This document shows positions 30,212 through 41,082 of a stretch of 64,000 nt of DNA, piece by piece. The stretch spans positions 1 to 64,000 of the forward strand of contig RXJC01000250.1 of NCBI GenBank assembly GCA_003963435.1, written 5' to 3'. A program made the translations under genes and the position numbers. Below the pieces are notes generated by a model. The model searched no databases, was not told the DNA's origin, and saw only the letters and a list, made by a program, of their open reading frames with translations. Position 1 is the stretch's first letter, and every line of letters starts with the position of its first letter. The stretch comes from Bradyrhizobiaceae bacterium. Its GTDB lineage: Bacteria; Pseudomonadota; Alphaproteobacteria; Rhizobiales; Xanthobacteraceae.

Positions 30212-33200
30212 CTACCGAAAATTGCGTGTCTTCACCGTCAGGTCACTAAAGTGGCCAGGGCGATGTGCGAGATTGGCTGGCTCGCGCGGATCGGGCGCGG
30301 GTGAGCCGCGATGAAACTCGTCGCCGCGCCCATGCGGGAGCGGGAAACCCGTGTCCCGCGCGCCGATGCTGGCAAGCTCGGCCGAAAGGTCAAACAGATC
30401 GCGCGCCACGACATGCACGACCTCGCCTTCGCGCTGAATCTGTCCTCTGATGCCGATCATGCCGGCACCAAGCACGGTGCGGCGGAATTTCTCGAATATC
30501 TTTTCCCAAATGACCACGTTGGCGACACCTGTCTCGTCCTCGATCGTCATAAACATGACGCCCTTGGCCGAGCCCGGCCGTTGGCGCACAAGCACGAGGC
30601 CCGCGACGTCAACCCATTTCCGATCGCGCGACGCAATGGCCTCCGCGCAGGTTCTGACGCGCCGACGCGCGAGGTCCTCCCGGAGAAAGGAGATCGGATG
30701 CTGGCGCAGCGTCAGCCCGACATGGCTATAGTCCTCGACCACCTCGCTGCCGGCCGTCATGGGCCGGAGCGAAACGACGGGCTCGTCCTGCTCGGGAACG
30801 GGCGCGGCCTCGCGCGCCGCAGCGGCCGCGAACAGAGGCAGAGGCTCGTCACGCAGCGCCCTGATCGCCCAGAGCGCCTCGCGGCGGGCAAGACCAATCC
30901 ACGGCCGGAAGGCGTCGGCCTCCGCCAGCTCCACGAGGGCAGCGGCGGGAATGGCGGCGCGGCGCCAGAGATCGTCGACTGACGCATAGGGCAGACCCGC
31001 ACGGCATGCGACCAGGCGAGCAGCCTCGGCGTTGCCGAGGCCCTTGACCATTCTGAGACCGAGACGGACTGCCAGCCGGCCATCGTCGGCGTCGCGCGGC
31101 TCGAGCGTGCAATCCCATCGCGACTCGTTGACACAAACGGGCAAAATTTCGACGCCATGCGCCTGTGCATCCCGGACGATCTGCGCCGGCGCATAAAATC
31201 CCATGGGCTGCGCATTCAACAGCGCGCAGCAGAAAACGTCCGGATGCCAGCATTTCATCCATGAGGAAGCATAAGCGATCAGTGCAAAGCTTGCGGCATG
31301 GCTTTCGGGGAAGCCGTAGGAGCCGAAGCCTTCGAGTTGCCGGAATGTGCGTTCGGCAAAGTCGCGCTCATAGCCGTTGTCGACCATGCCCTGGATCAGC
31401 TTCTGGCCGAATTGCGAGACGCCGCCCGTGTGCTTGAACGTGGCCATTGCGCGGCGAAGCTGGTCGGCTTCGCCTGCCGTGAAGCCGGCGCATTCGATCG
31501 CGACGCGCATCGCTTGCTCTTGAAACAGCGGCACCCCGAGCGTCTTGCCGAGCACAGCCTCCAGCTCGGGTTTCGGATAGACGACATCCTCCTTTCCTTC
31601 GCGCCGGCGCAGATAAGGATGCACCATATCGCCTTGAATCGGACCCGGTCTCACGATGGCGACCTCGATGACAAGATCGTAGAAGGTGCGCGGTTTGATC
31701 CGCGGCAGCATCGCCATCTGGGCGCGACTCTCAATCTGGAAAGTACCGAGGGTGTCGGCCCTTCTGATCATTGCATAGGTTCGCGGATCTTCGGGCGGGA
31801 TCGTCGCGAGATCGAGCCGGATGTCCTTGTGCCCGGCGAGAAGATCGAAGGCACGGCGCATGCAGGAGAGCATGCCGAGCGCCAAGACGTCGACTTTCAT
31901 CATCTTGAGCGCGTCCACGTCATCCTTGTCCCATTCGATGACCTGACGATCCTCCATCGCCGCCGGCTCGATCGGCACCAACTCGTCCAGGCGGTCGCGG
32001 GTCAAGACGAATCCGCCCGGGTGCTGCGAAAGATGTCGCGGCGTGCCGACCAACTGGTGTGCGAGCTCCAGCGCCAGCCGCAGGCGGCGGTCTCCCATGT
32101 TGAGATTGACGCTCTCGGCGTGCTTCGCCTCGACGCCCTCTGACCAGCCCCAAACCTGCGAGGATAGCGTCTTGGTCAGGTCCTCCGGCAGGCCCATGGC
32201 CTTGCCGACGTCGCGGATCGCGCCCTTGGCTCGGTAGCGGATCACGGTCGAGCAAAGCGCCGCGCGCTCGCGTCCGTAGGTCTCATAGACCCACTGGATA
32301 ACCTCCTCTCTCCTTTCATGCTCGAAATCGACGTCGATATCCGGCGGCTCGCGACGCTCTTCAGAGACGAAGCGCTCGAACAGCAAGTCGTTACGATCAG
32401 GATCGATCGACGTCACGCCAAGCACGTAACAGACCGAGCTGTTCGCCGCGGAGCCCCTGCCCTGACAGAGAATCCCTTTTGACCGCGCAAACCTCACGAT
32501 GCTGTTCACCGTGAGAAAGTAAGGCGCATATTTAAGCTTCTCGATCAGCCGCAATTCGTGCTCGAGGTTGCGCCGGACCTTCGATGGCAGGCCTTCGGGA
32601 TAGCGTTCGGCCGCACCCTCCCAGGTCAGCTTCTCCAGCGTCTGTTGCGGTGACAGCGACGGATCGGAGCGTTCCTCGGGATATTGGTAGGCGAGCTCGT
32701 CAAGCCGGAACGTGGAGCGGTCCATGATCTCGACCGTGCGGGCGAGCGCTTCCGGATAGCGCCCGAACAGACGGTGCATCTCCGCCGGAGGTTTGAGGTA
32801 GCGATCGGCAAAACGCTCGCGGCGATGGCCGAGCTCGTCGATGGTGACGTTGTGACGGATCGCCGTGACGATATCCTGCAGGATCTGGCGCGAAGGTTGG
32901 TCAAACAGAACATCGTTGGTGACGACGGTCGCGACGCGCGCCGCAGTCGCCATGTTCGCGAGCTCCCAAAGGCGAAGCTGATCATTGGGACGTCTGCGCA
33001 GGGTCAGCGCCATATAGGCGCGATCGCCAAAGACGTCGCGCAGCCGGCGAAGTTGCATGGCGCAGGTCTCGTCGGCGTTGTCCGGCACGAGGACCGCGAT
33101 CAGTCCCTGCGCGTATGCCGCGAGATCTGGCCATTCGATGTGGCATTTCGCTTTGCCCGCCCTGGCCTTTCCAAGCGAAAGGAGACGGCAGAGACGGGCA

Positions 33201-33487
33201 TAGGCGGGGCGGTCGGTCGGATAGACAAGCAGCGACATACCGTCAGCAAGATCGAGCCGGCAACCGACGACGAGGCGGATGCCGGTCGTCTTCGCTGCCT
33301 CGAAGGCCCGCACCACCCCGGCAAGCGAATTGCGGTCGACAATCCCGAGCGCCTCGATTCCCATGATCGCAGCTTGCGCGAACAGCTCCTCGCAACTGCT
33401 CGCGCCGCGCAGAAACGAAAAATGCGACGTCACCTGCAATTCGGCGTAGCGCGGTCCGCTCATCCGAAGATCCCGTGCAAAAACCAT
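30212..33487 (-). CDS. dnaE2: Error-prone DNA polymerase DnaE2 (ImuC)
   Basis: 1091 aa; [66 protein letters not shown]. Confidence 0.95.
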   Translation of the reverse strand: MVFARDLRMSGPRYAELQVTSHFSFLRGASSCEELFAQAAIMGIEALGIVDRNSLAGVVRAFEAAKTTGIRLVVGCRLDLADGMSLLVYPTDRPAYARLCRLLSLGKARAGKAKCHIEWPDLAAYAQGLIAVLVPDNADETCAMQLRRLRDVFGDRAYMALTLRRRPNDQLRLWELANMATAARVATVVTNDVLFDQPSRQILQDIVTAIRHNVTIDELGHRRERFADRYLKPPAEMHRLFGRYPEALARTVEIMDRSTFRLDELAYQYPEERSDPSLSPQQTLEKLTWEGAAERYPEGLPSKVRRNLEHELRLIEKLKYAPYFLTVNSIVRFARSKGILCQGRGSAANSSVCYVLGVTSIDPDRNDLLFERFVSEERREPPDIDVDFEHERREEVIQWVYETYGRERAALCSTVIRYRAKGAIRDVGKAMGLPEDLTKTLSSQVWGWSEGVEAKHAESVNLNMGDRRLRLALELAHQLVGTPRHLSQHPGGFVLTRDRLDELVPIEPAAMEDRQVIEWDKDDVDALKMMKVDVLALGMLSCMRRAFDLLAGHKDIRLDLATIPPEDPRTYAMIRRADTLGTFQIESRAQMAMLPRIKPRTFYDLVIEVAIVRPGPIQGDMVHPYLRRREGKEDVVYPKPELEAVLGKTLGVPLFQEQAMRVAIECAGFTAGEADQLRRAMATFKHTGGVSQFGQKLIQGMVDNGYERDFAERTFRQLEGFGSYGFPESHAASFALIAYASSWMKCWHPDVFCCALLNAQPMGFYAPAQIVRDAQAHGVEILPVCVNESRWDCTLEPRDADDGRLAVRLGLRMVKGLGNAEAARLVACRAGLPYASVDDLWRRAAIPAAALVELAEADAFRPWIGLARREALWAIRALRDEPLPLFAAAAAREAAPVPEQDEPVVSLRPMTAGSEVVEDYSHVGLTLRQHPISFLREDLARRRVRTCAEAIASRDRKWVDVAGLVLVRQRPGSAKGVMFMTIEDETGVANVVIWEKIFEKFRRTVLGAGMIGIRGQIQREGEVVHVVARDLFDLSAELASIGARDTGFPLPHGRGDEFHRGSPAPDPREPANLAHRPGHFSDLTVKTRNFR

Positions 33488-34983
33488 TGCTGGTTTCCGC
33501 TCTCCGGATGCTCGCCATCACCGCTGCGGTACAGCCAAAAGCGCTCTCCGCTATCGTCCTCGACCCTGAAGTAATCCCGCACCGTCGCCCTCTCGGCGTC
33601 GCGCAGCCACCACTCGCCGCGAATGCGCTCCGGCCCGTCAGCGCGGCGAACACGCCGGCGCACGCCGCGCCATGTGAACCAGACCGGCGGATGATCGGGC
33701 AACAATGCCATCGTTTCGACGGGCTCTGGCCGCGACAGCAGCCGTGGCGGTCGCGGCCAGTCGCCCTGCCAGGTCGCGCCCGTTTCCGGTGAAAGCGGCG
33801 GGATAGACGCGACAGACCGTTCCGGCACGTCGCTCTGGACCGGCGTGAAGCGGCAGAGCTGCTTTTCGCCGACGCGGTTCGACAGCACATCGATCAGGTC
33901 GGAGATATCGGCTTCAGGCTCTTCGACAAGCGAGGAAATCGCCTGCTTGTCGCGCAGCGGCTCCGCAACAATCGCAGCCAGCTCCATGACTTCGATGCCA
34001 AAACCGGGATCAACGGTTTCGATCTTGTCCGCCAGCAATCGCGTCAGGCGCTTCGCGTCGCGAACTGGCTCAGCCGTGCCGACACGGATTGCCTGACGCG
34101 TATTGTCGACGCGGTGGAACAGAAGGTCCAACCGGCGTGCCCCCAGTCCCCTGCCCTCCAACTCAACGCATAAGACCGCGACGAGCTTGCCGATATAGCG
34201 GCCGATGGTTTCCGCCGCGCCTATAGGCTCGCCGAAGACGCGACGGACCGCAACGATCTCGGGAGGGCGCAAGGGCTCGATCGGCTCCGCCGCGAGGCCG
34301 AACGCCTGGTCCAGGCGACGGCCGATCTCGGGACCGAAGCGCAGCGTCAGCGGCGCGCGCGGCTGATCCATCAAGTCGCCGACATGATCGAAGCCGAGCG
34401 TGCGCAGGCCCGCGACAGTATCGGGTGGAAGCCGGAGTGCGACGATCGGCAGGCGGCGCAGGAACGATCCAGTTTCTCCCGGAGGAATGACGAGGGTGGG
34501 GCGCGTGGCGTGGCGGGCCGCGGCATGGGCTGCGCCCCATGTATCGGCGACCGCCGCACGCGCTTCGACGCCGGAGGCCGCGAAACGCTCGACAATCTTC
34601 GTCAGCATCATGGCTTCGCCACCATGGAGATGGTCCGCGCCGGAACTGTCGATCACCAGACCGTCAGGTGCATCCGCCATGACGACGGGCGAGATCCGCT
34701 GCAAGGCCCAGAGCGCGAGTTTTTCCAGACCCTCCGCGTCGGCGCGGATGTCGGCATCCAGGACGACCAGGCCCGGGGCGAGCGCCTGCGCCTTGGCAAC
34801 GGGCATGCCGATGCGCAGGCCGAGACCTTCGGCGCCGGCGTCGAGCGCGGTGACGACACGACGGCGACCTGTTCGGCCGATAAGAACCAGCGGTGCCTCA
34901 TGCAGAGGCGATGCGCCGCCCAATTTCCTTCTGAGGCGATCCGTTGGCCACCTCGGAAGGAAGAGCGATACGACCCTTGTCAT
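33460..34983 (-). CDS. imuB: Y-family polymerase-like ImuB
   Basis: [22 protein letters not shown]...; start overlaps imuA. Confidence 0.9.
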   Translation of the reverse strand: MTRVVSLFLPRWPTDRLRRKLGGASPLHEAPLVLIGRTGRRRVVTALDAGAEGLGLRIGMPVAKAQALAPGLVVLDADIRADAEGLEKLALWALQRISPVVMADAPDGLVIDSSGADHLHGGEAMMLTKIVERFAASGVEARAAVADTWGAAHAAARHATRPTLVIPPGETGSFLRRLPIVALRLPPDTVAGLRTLGFDHVGDLMDQPRAPLTLRFGPEIGRRLDQAFGLAAEPIEPLRPPEIVAVRRVFGEPIGAAETIGRYIGKLVAVLCVELEGRGLGARRLDLLFHRVDNTRQAIRVGTAEPVRDAKRLTRLLADKIETVDPGFGIEVMELAAIVAEPLRDKQAISSLVEEPEADISDLIDVLSNRVGEKQLCRFTPVQSDVPERSVASIPPLSPETGATWQGDWPRPPRLLSRPEPVETMALLPDHPPVWFTWRGVRRRVRRADGPERIRGEWWLRDAERATVRDYFRVEDDSGERFWLYRSGDGEHPESGNQQWFLHGIFG

Positions 34984-35659
34984 CGCAAGCTTCCACTTCA
35001 AAATCCGCACTTTCGCCCGCGCGACAACGAATGAGTTCAAGGAGCCATCGCGCGCGAGCGAGGCCTGGGACAGGCAGCGGCGCGGACGGCAAAACCGAGA
35101 CGCGCCAACGGGTGATGCTCGCTGTCGGCAATCCGAAATCTGCGGCTTCGGTCTGTCGCCGCCAGCGGCGTAACGCGATGCCGAGTGTCCCGGACCCTTC
35201 AGCGGCAAGCTGCAGGCGACGCGACGCCGTCATCGAAAGCCGCGCGGTCTCTCCCACGACGGCACCAAGCCCTCCATGGCGAAGCCCTTCCTCCATGCAG
35301 GCCAGCAGCGCCTTCTCATCACCGGCCTCGACATGAATGAGCCGGTCGGGATGCAATCCGGCCTGCGCGATTGCCGGCATGAAAAGATCACGCCGCGTCA
35401 CCACCCAGAGCACCTTGCCTTTGGTCCTTGCGGTGACGCCCGCCGCAAACAGCGCGGCCGCCGCGCCATCGACAGCACCATTGCCCCCGCCGGCCACCTC
35501 ATGCAGGCTGCCGAGTGCCAGCCCACCTCCCGGAAGCCGTCTGTCGATGTCCGATACGCCGAAGGGAAGCACCTTTCGCGCGCGTCCTGTCGTGCCCTCG
35601 AGACGCGCGATGCGCTCTCGAAGTTCCGCGATCACAGGACTGGCGACGGCTTCCGGCAT
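34898..35659 (-). CDS. imuA: ImuA-like protein
   Basis: LPFGVSDIDRRLPGGGLALGSLHEVAGGGNGAVDGAAAALFAAGV; gene order imuA-imuB-dnaE2. Confidence 0.85.
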   Translation of the reverse strand: MPEAVASPVIAELRERIARLEGTTGRARKVLPFGVSDIDRRLPGGGLALGSLHEVAGGGNGAVDGAAAALFAAGVTARTKGKVLWVVTRRDLFMPAIAQAGLHPDRLIHVEAGDEKALLACMEEGLRHGGLGAVVGETARLSMTASRRLQLAAEGSGTLGIALRRWRRQTEAADFGLPTASITRWRVSVLPSAPLPVPGLARARWLLELIRCRAGESADFEVEACDDKGRIALPSEVANGSPQKEIGRRIASA

Positions 35660-35710
35660 ATTGAAAAAGGCTGCTCCTTGTGGCTTTGCAAAGGGTCTCT
35701 CCGCTGCTAT

Positions 35711-35725
35711 GTTCTTTATTTGTTC
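35711..35725. promoter_or_regulatory. LexA box (alphaproteobacterial GTTC-N7-GTTC)
   Basis: GTTC-tttattt-GTTC, ~50 bp upstream of imuA. Confidence 0.8.
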
Positions 35726-35853
35726 TCAATCGCGGCATGAGTCAATCGGACTCGCAAAAGAGTCTTCGGGGAAGACGCTCATAGATTAGTTTGAGAACAA
35801 CCGTGTGCTTGCGGACGGCCGTTGATTCTCAAGCGAAAACCGAGCGGACCGTG

Positions 35854-35995
35854 ATGAATGCAGCGCATCTGGAAAAATTTGACGACAGGCAACGCGAAGC
35901 TGTCGAGCACGGCACCGCTCTGACCGGCCCGATTGATAGCCCACGGTTGATCATCGCCGGCGCGGATGCGCGTGCGCGGCATCCGGCGATAGGGA
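35854..35995 (+). pseudogene. UvrD/Rep-type helicase N-terminal remnant
   Basis: MNAAHLEKFDDRQREAVEHGTALTGPIDSPRLIIAGAD resembles the helicase motif leading to Walker A, then is truncated. Confidence 0.6.
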
Positions 35996-36004
35996 GATCG
36001 GCCA

Positions 36005-36679
36005 GTGTGCAACCTTTATAATCTCACCACGACCCGCGACGCGGTGATGCAATTCACCAAAGCGTTCCGAGACAAGGCTGGCTGGAACGAGCCCTCCGTC
36101 GACATTTATCCCAACACACTCGCGCCGATCGTTCGCGTCGGGGACGACGGACAGCGCGAGATCGTTCGCGCGACGTGGGGCATGCCCACGCCTCCCGTCT
36201 ATCTCAAGAACAAGAACTACGATCCGGGCGTCACGAATATCCGTGACGTGGATTCATCCTGGTGGCGACGCTGGCTTGGGCCGACGAGCCGGTGCGTCGT
36301 ACCTTTCACGTCATTCGCCGAGCCTGACCCGAAGAGCCAAGCACAAGGTGCGCGTGTTCCAAACGCGTGGTTTGCTCAAAATCCGGAGCGGCCGCTGATG
36401 TTCTTCGCCGGCTTCTGGACGCCCTGGAAGGGCGTGAAGAAGGTGCGCGACGGCGAGCGGGAATTCGAGCTCTACGGGTTCCTGACGACCTCGCCGAACG
36501 AGATCGTCAAGCCGATCCATTTCAAGGCGATGCCAGCGATCCTGACGACGCCCGAAGAAGTCGATCTATGGCTGACCGGCGAGTGGGATGAGGTCAAACA
36601 TCTGCAGCGGCCGCTTCCCGGAAACATGCTCGTCGTGGTCGAGCCGCCGGCGAAACTCGATCGAGACGGCGCCGTGTAG
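36005..36679 (+). CDS. SOS response-associated peptidase (SRAP/YedK/HMCES family)
   Basis: GTG start; MCNLYNLTT (Cys2), SRCVVPFTSFAEPD, KAMPAILTTPEEVDLWL. Confidence 0.9.
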   Translation: MCNLYNLTTTRDAVMQFTKAFRDKAGWNEPSVDIYPNTLAPIVRVGDDGQREIVRATWGMPTPPVYLKNKNYDPGVTNIRDVDSSWWRRWLGPTSRCVVPFTSFAEPDPKSQAQGARVPNAWFAQNPERPLMFFAGFWTPWKGVKKVRDGEREFELYGFLTTSPNEIVKPIHFKAMPAILTTPEEVDLWLTGEWDEVKHLQRPLPGNMLVVVEPPAKLDRDGAV

Positions 36680-36706
36680 GTCGCATGTGACCCGGCGGAC
36701 CAAACG

Positions 36707-37828
36707 ATGGAGACGACTGATCACGACGCAATAGCAGTCAACGACACGCCGGAACCACGGTCCGGACGAAAGATCATCCATGTCGACATGGATGCGTTCT
36801 ATGCCTCGGTCGAACAGCGCGACAATCCCGAACTCAGGGGAAAGCCCGTTGCCGTGGGAGGATCGGCCGCGCGCGGCGTGGTCGCCGCTGCAAGTTACGA
36901 GGCCCGCGCCTTTGGCGTCAGATCAGCGCTGCCTTCCATAACCGCGAAGCGCCGCTGTCCAGACCTGATTTTCGTGCCGCCGCGCTTCGACGTTTATCGC
37001 GCCGTCTCCGCGCAGATCAGGGAGATCTTTGCCGAACACACGGATCTGATCGAGCCGCTCTCGCTCGATGAGGCCTATCTCGATGTCAGCGAGAACAAGC
37101 AGGCGATTCCGATCGCTACGGAGATCGCGATGCAAATCCGCGCTCGCATCAAGGAGGTTACGGGCCTCAACGCCTCCGCCGGCGTTTCCTATTGCAAATT
37201 CCTGGCGAAGATGGCGAGCGATCTGAACAAACCCAATGGCCAGGCCGTCATCACGCCGCGTATGGGGCCGGCATTTGTCGAAGCGCTCGCCGTGAAGAAA
37301 TTCCATGGCGTCGGTCCTGCGACGGCGGCGAAGATGGAACGGCTCGGCATTCTGACCGGAGCCGATCTCAAAGCGCAATCACTGCCGTTCCTGCGGCAGC
37401 ACTTCGGCAAGGCTGGCACATGGTACTACGCGATTGCCCGCGGGATCGATGAGCGACCTGTCCAGCCAGACCGGCCGCGAAAATCGATAGGCGCAGAGGA
37501 CACCTTCACGGATGACATTTTCGACCTCGCCGCGGCGCGCGCGGAGGTCCCTCCGCTCGCCGCAAAGGTCTGGAGACATTGCGAAGCGAAGAACCTGCGC
37601 GGCAGAACCGTAACGTTGAAGGTCAAGTTCTCCGACTTTCAGCAGATCACCCGCAGTCGCACCGTCAGCACCGCAGCCGCTTCGGCCTCGGATATCGAGA
37701 ACATCGCGCAGAGCCTGCTCGAACCCCTTTTTCCATCGGAGAAAGGAATTCGTTTGATAGGGGTAACCGTCTCGTCTTTCGATGAAGAGCAGACAGTTTC
37801 AGACGAGCAACTCCGCTTGTTGATTTAG
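36707..37828 (+). CDS. dinB: DNA polymerase IV (DinB)
   Basis: RKIIHVDMDAFYASVEQRDNPELRGKPVAVGG; SLDEAYLDVS. Confidence 0.95.
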   Translation: METTDHDAIAVNDTPEPRSGRKIIHVDMDAFYASVEQRDNPELRGKPVAVGGSAARGVVAAASYEARAFGVRSALPSITAKRRCPDLIFVPPRFDVYRAVSAQIREIFAEHTDLIEPLSLDEAYLDVSENKQAIPIATEIAMQIRARIKEVTGLNASAGVSYCKFLAKMASDLNKPNGQAVITPRMGPAFVEALAVKKFHGVGPATAAKMERLGILTGADLKAQSLPFLRQHFGKAGTWYYAIARGIDERPVQPDRPRKSIGAEDTFTDDIFDLAAARAEVPPLAAKVWRHCEAKNLRGRTVTLKVKFSDFQQITRSRTVSTAAASASDIENIAQSLLEPLFPSEKGIRLIGVTVSSFDEEQTVSDEQLRLLI

Positions 37829-38025
37829 CTGTTTCCAGCTTCCGTTGACTGATCGAGCGCCGCGAGGCGCTCGGGCGTCTCCAGAACCTTTCGGGCAGCC
37901 GCAGCCATCGCTTCGGCAATCGACGGATATGTCTCCGCCGAACTCATCGAAACGCCGTCGGGAAACGTTACGGTCGCCTGGAAGCCGTTACCCTTCTGCT
38001 CCACGGAAAGTTGAATGGTTGGCAA
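37825..38025 (-). CDS. Small hypothetical protein (66 aa), convergent with dinB
   Basis: MPTIQLSVEQKGNGFQATVTFPDGVSMSSAETYPSIAEAMAAAARKVLET. Confidence 0.5.
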   Translation of the reverse strand: MPTIQLSVEQKGNGFQATVTFPDGVSMSSAETYPSIAEAMAAAARKVLETPERLAALDQSTEAGNS

Positions 38026-38300
38026 GCGGCACCGTGATGTTTTCGGCCGGAACGTCCTCGCCCGCCTTCTGCCAAGAGGATAGCAGAGACTGAAGACCTG
38101 TGCGCACTCGTTGATTGGCTGCGAGCACTTACGCCGCGCCGGCCCGAATTTTCGGACAGGCGCGCCGCTTCGACGAATGCCAAGCTGCTGCCAGAAGTCA
38201 GTCGACCGGAGACGGGGACGTGCGCGTCGCGCGTTCCATTTTCCTCAATTTCCCCGTAATGTCTGAGTATTCGTAAGTCTGACAATACAATGGAGCGGCG

Positions 38301-39257
38301 ATGCTTCGTCAGGATCAGTTCGAAGGGTTAGCCGTTTTCGTGGCTGTCGCACAGGCGTCAGGTTTTTCGGCTGCGGCGGTCCGTCTTGGAATTTCGCCAT
38401 CTGCGGTAAGCCAGGCCGTGCGCAATCTTGAGGAACGACTTGGCTTCCCGCTCTTCAATCGGACAACCCGGAGTGTCAGCCTGACCGAGGCTGGCCAGCG
38501 TTACTTCGATCGCATCTTGCCTTGCATCGAGGAGCTGTCGGCAGCCACCGAGGAGCTGGATGAGAATGCCGATCAGCCGTCCGGTCTCTTGCGGCTGAAT
38601 GTACCCCGCGCCGCCTACATGATCATCTTGCAGCCAGCGCTTCCGGCGTTCCACGAGCGCTATCCGAAGATCTCCGTCGAGATCGTCATCGAGAACGCGC
38701 TGGTCGACATTGTCGGCAAGGGCTTCGACGCCGGCATCCGGTTTGGCGATCTGCTGGAAAAGGACATGATCGCACTGCGGATAGGCCCCCCGATCAGCGC
38801 CCATATGATCGCCTCGCCCGCCTATCTCAATAAGCGCGGCATGCCGGATCATCCTCGTGATCTTCAGAACCACGACTGCATCCAATTCCGACACGTCACC
38901 ACGGGCCAGATCGAGCGCTGGGCATTCGCCAAGGACGGGGAGACCGTAGAGATGGTGCCGAACGGCCATCTCATCATCAACGATTCCGAGGCACTGGTTC
39001 AGAGCGCGCTTGATGGCCTCGGGATCGCATACATGATCAACGGCTACATCGAACGGTTCCTGGAGAGAGGTGAACTCGTCCGCGTGCTGGCGGACTGGAG
39101 CCCTCGCTTCGACGATCTTCACCTCTACTACCCTGACCGGCGACGCGTTCCCGCCAAGCTCAGGGTCTTTATCGACTTCCTGCGGTCGATGCGGATCCAG
39201 GGTGGCTCGAGCGCTTTGCTACACCCGGCCGCTCAGCGCGATCGGGCGTCGGCCTGA
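38301..39257 (+). CDS. LysR family transcriptional regulator
   Basis: FEGLAVFVAVAQASGFSAAAVRLGISPSAVSQAVRNLEERLGFPLFNRTTRSVSLTEAG. Confidence 0.9.
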   Translation: MLRQDQFEGLAVFVAVAQASGFSAAAVRLGISPSAVSQAVRNLEERLGFPLFNRTTRSVSLTEAGQRYFDRILPCIEELSAATEELDENADQPSGLLRLNVPRAAYMIILQPALPAFHERYPKISVEIVIENALVDIVGKGFDAGIRFGDLLEKDMIALRIGPPISAHMIASPAYLNKRGMPDHPRDLQNHDCIQFRHVTTGQIERWAFAKDGETVEMVPNGHLIINDSEALVQSALDGLGIAYMINGYIERFLERGELVRVLADWSPRFDDLHLYYPDRRRVPAKLRVFIDFLRSMRIQGGSSALLHPAAQRDRASA

Positions 39258-41075
39258 CGTATCGGGGTCCATGTCCGTCGTCGACCGGCCGTCGATGATC
39301 TTCAGGACGCGGCCAGCGCTTGCGATCGATGCTGGACGGTGAGCGATGATGATGCGTGTCTGGCGATCGGCGACGGACGCAAGGTTCGTCAAGACCTCAG
39401 CCTCGGTATCTCTATCGAGCGCCGAGGTTGCCTCGTCGAGTACGAGAATGGGCGCCTGCGCAAGGAGGGCGCGCGCGAGCGCCACCCGCTGCCTCTCGCC
39501 GCCGGACAGCGCGACGCCGCGCTCTCCAACGACCGTATCGTATCCCGCCGGCAGTCGCGCAATGAAGCCGTCGGCGCAGGCGATACGGGCGACGTGCCGG
39601 ATCTCTTCCAGCGTCGCCCCCGGTCGACCATAGGCGATGTTATCGCGAACTGATCGATGGAACAGCATCGGCTCTTGCGGTGCCACCGCCACAGCGCGCC
39701 GTAATGAGGACAGGGAAACCTCGGCGATATCCTGCCCGTCAATGAGAATGCGCCCCGCGCCGACGGGATAGAGGCGGTGCAGGAGCTTGATGAGCGTCGA
39801 TTTGCCAGAGCCACTTTCGCCAGTGATCGCCACGCTCTCTCCCGGCTTGATCGACACGTCGAGATCCGTGAACACAGGGCTGCCTGTCTCGGCGTAGGCG
39901 AAGCCAACGCCCTGGAATTCGATGCCGCCTCTCGTGACCAAGAGGTCAGGAGCGGTGTCATTCGTCGGCTCTCCGCTCGCCCACGCAAACCGCAGCGCGT
40001 CGGCCGTGTCATCCAGCCCCTTCAGCAGCTCCCGGACATTGTCGCCGAGATTGCGCAAATATCCGCTCATCAGGATGAAGGCTGTAATGGCGAAGGCGAC
40101 GTCCCCCGGAGAGGCTGCGCCCGCAAGCCAGGCTTCCACCATCATTCCCGTCATTCCGGCCTGCAGGACAAGCAGGACAAGATTCTGGATGATGCCGAGG
40201 TCAACAAATCGAGTCCAGGTGCGCATCGCCGATGCACGCCAGCGCGCCGTGTCGGCAGCAAATCTCTCCAGCTCGCCAGCCTCGCACGCAAAACTCTTCA
40301 CGACGGCGTTCCCGGACAATGCGTCCGCCAGCGTTGCGTTCATCGCCGCGTCGAGTTCGTTCGAGAACTGGTTGGCCGGGCGAACGTAGCGCGCGGTCAG
40401 AATCAGATTCAGCACGGTGAAAAGGACGACTGCAGCGAGCGCGATCATGCCAGCCAGAAAACTGCGCAGCATGAGCATGACGGCCAGACCGCCGAGCACC
40501 AGCAACGCCGGGCCGACGCGAATAGTCAACGCATCGGTTACATTGTCATAGCCCCACATTGCCCGACTAATGCGACGAACGACGCCTCCAGCGAAGGCCG
40601 AGGCGTGCCACGAGGATGGAAGCGCCTGGACCTTGGCAAAGGTCTCGTTGGCCATTTCCTCCATGTTGCGGGCGGCAACGGGAATCCATAGACGATGACC
40701 GACATTGCGAGACAGGGCGAAGCCGAGGAACATTGCGATGAAAATCGCCCATGATCGCCAGACATTGTCTCCCGAGCTCCGCCCGGCCGCGATGTCGTCA
40801 ACAAGCGCGGCCGATGCCCAAGGCAAGGCCAGATCGAATGCTGTCCCGAGCAACGAGGCGCAGACACCGGTGACAAACAGGCCGGCTCGCCTGCCCCAAT
40901 AGCTCGTGACGAAACGCAGCACCGAGAGCATTGCCACAGGTGTGCCGACGTCGACGTCGCTCGCCGCTGCCGAGACCTCGGCCGCCGCAGGCTTACGCGT
41001 CAACCAACGGCCTCGTTCGATGAGCTGACCGTGAAGGGATCTGAAGGCGGGAGCCATTTGGAAACGCCACCTCAA
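39219..41075 (-). CDS. ABC transporter ATP-binding/permease protein
   Basis: ITGESGSGKSTLIKLLHRLYP (Walker A), ALSGGERQRVALARALLAQAPILVLDEATSALD. Confidence 0.95.
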   Translation of the reverse strand: MRWRFQMAPAFRSLHGQLIERGRWLTRKPAAAEVSAAASDVDVGTPVAMLSVLRFVTSYWGRRAGLFVTGVCASLLGTAFDLALPWASAALVDDIAAGRSSGDNVWRSWAIFIAMFLGFALSRNVGHRLWIPVAARNMEEMANETFAKVQALPSSWHASAFAGGVVRRISRAMWGYDNVTDALTIRVGPALLVLGGLAVMLMLRSFLAGMIALAAVVLFTVLNLILTARYVRPANQFSNELDAAMNATLADALSGNAVVKSFACEAGELERFAADTARWRASAMRTWTRFVDLGIIQNLVLLVLQAGMTGMMVEAWLAGAASPGDVAFAITAFILMSGYLRNLGDNVRELLKGLDDTADALRFAWASGEPTNDTAPDLLVTRGGIEFQGVGFAYAETGSPVFTDLDVSIKPGESVAITGESGSGKSTLIKLLHRLYPVGAGRILIDGQDIAEVSLSSLRRAVAVAPQEPMLFHRSVRDNIAYGRPGATLEEIRHVARIACADGFIARLPAGYDTVVGERGVALSGGERQRVALARALLAQAPILVLDEATSALDRDTEAEVLTNLASVADRQTRIIIAHRPASIASAGRVLKIIDGRSTTDMDPDTSGRRPIALSGRV

Positions 41076-41082
41076 GAAGCGC

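Noticed and set aside
31298-33574. Plus-strand ORFs of 281 and 296 aa
   Set aside because: Antisense to dnaE2, whose frame is clearly coding.
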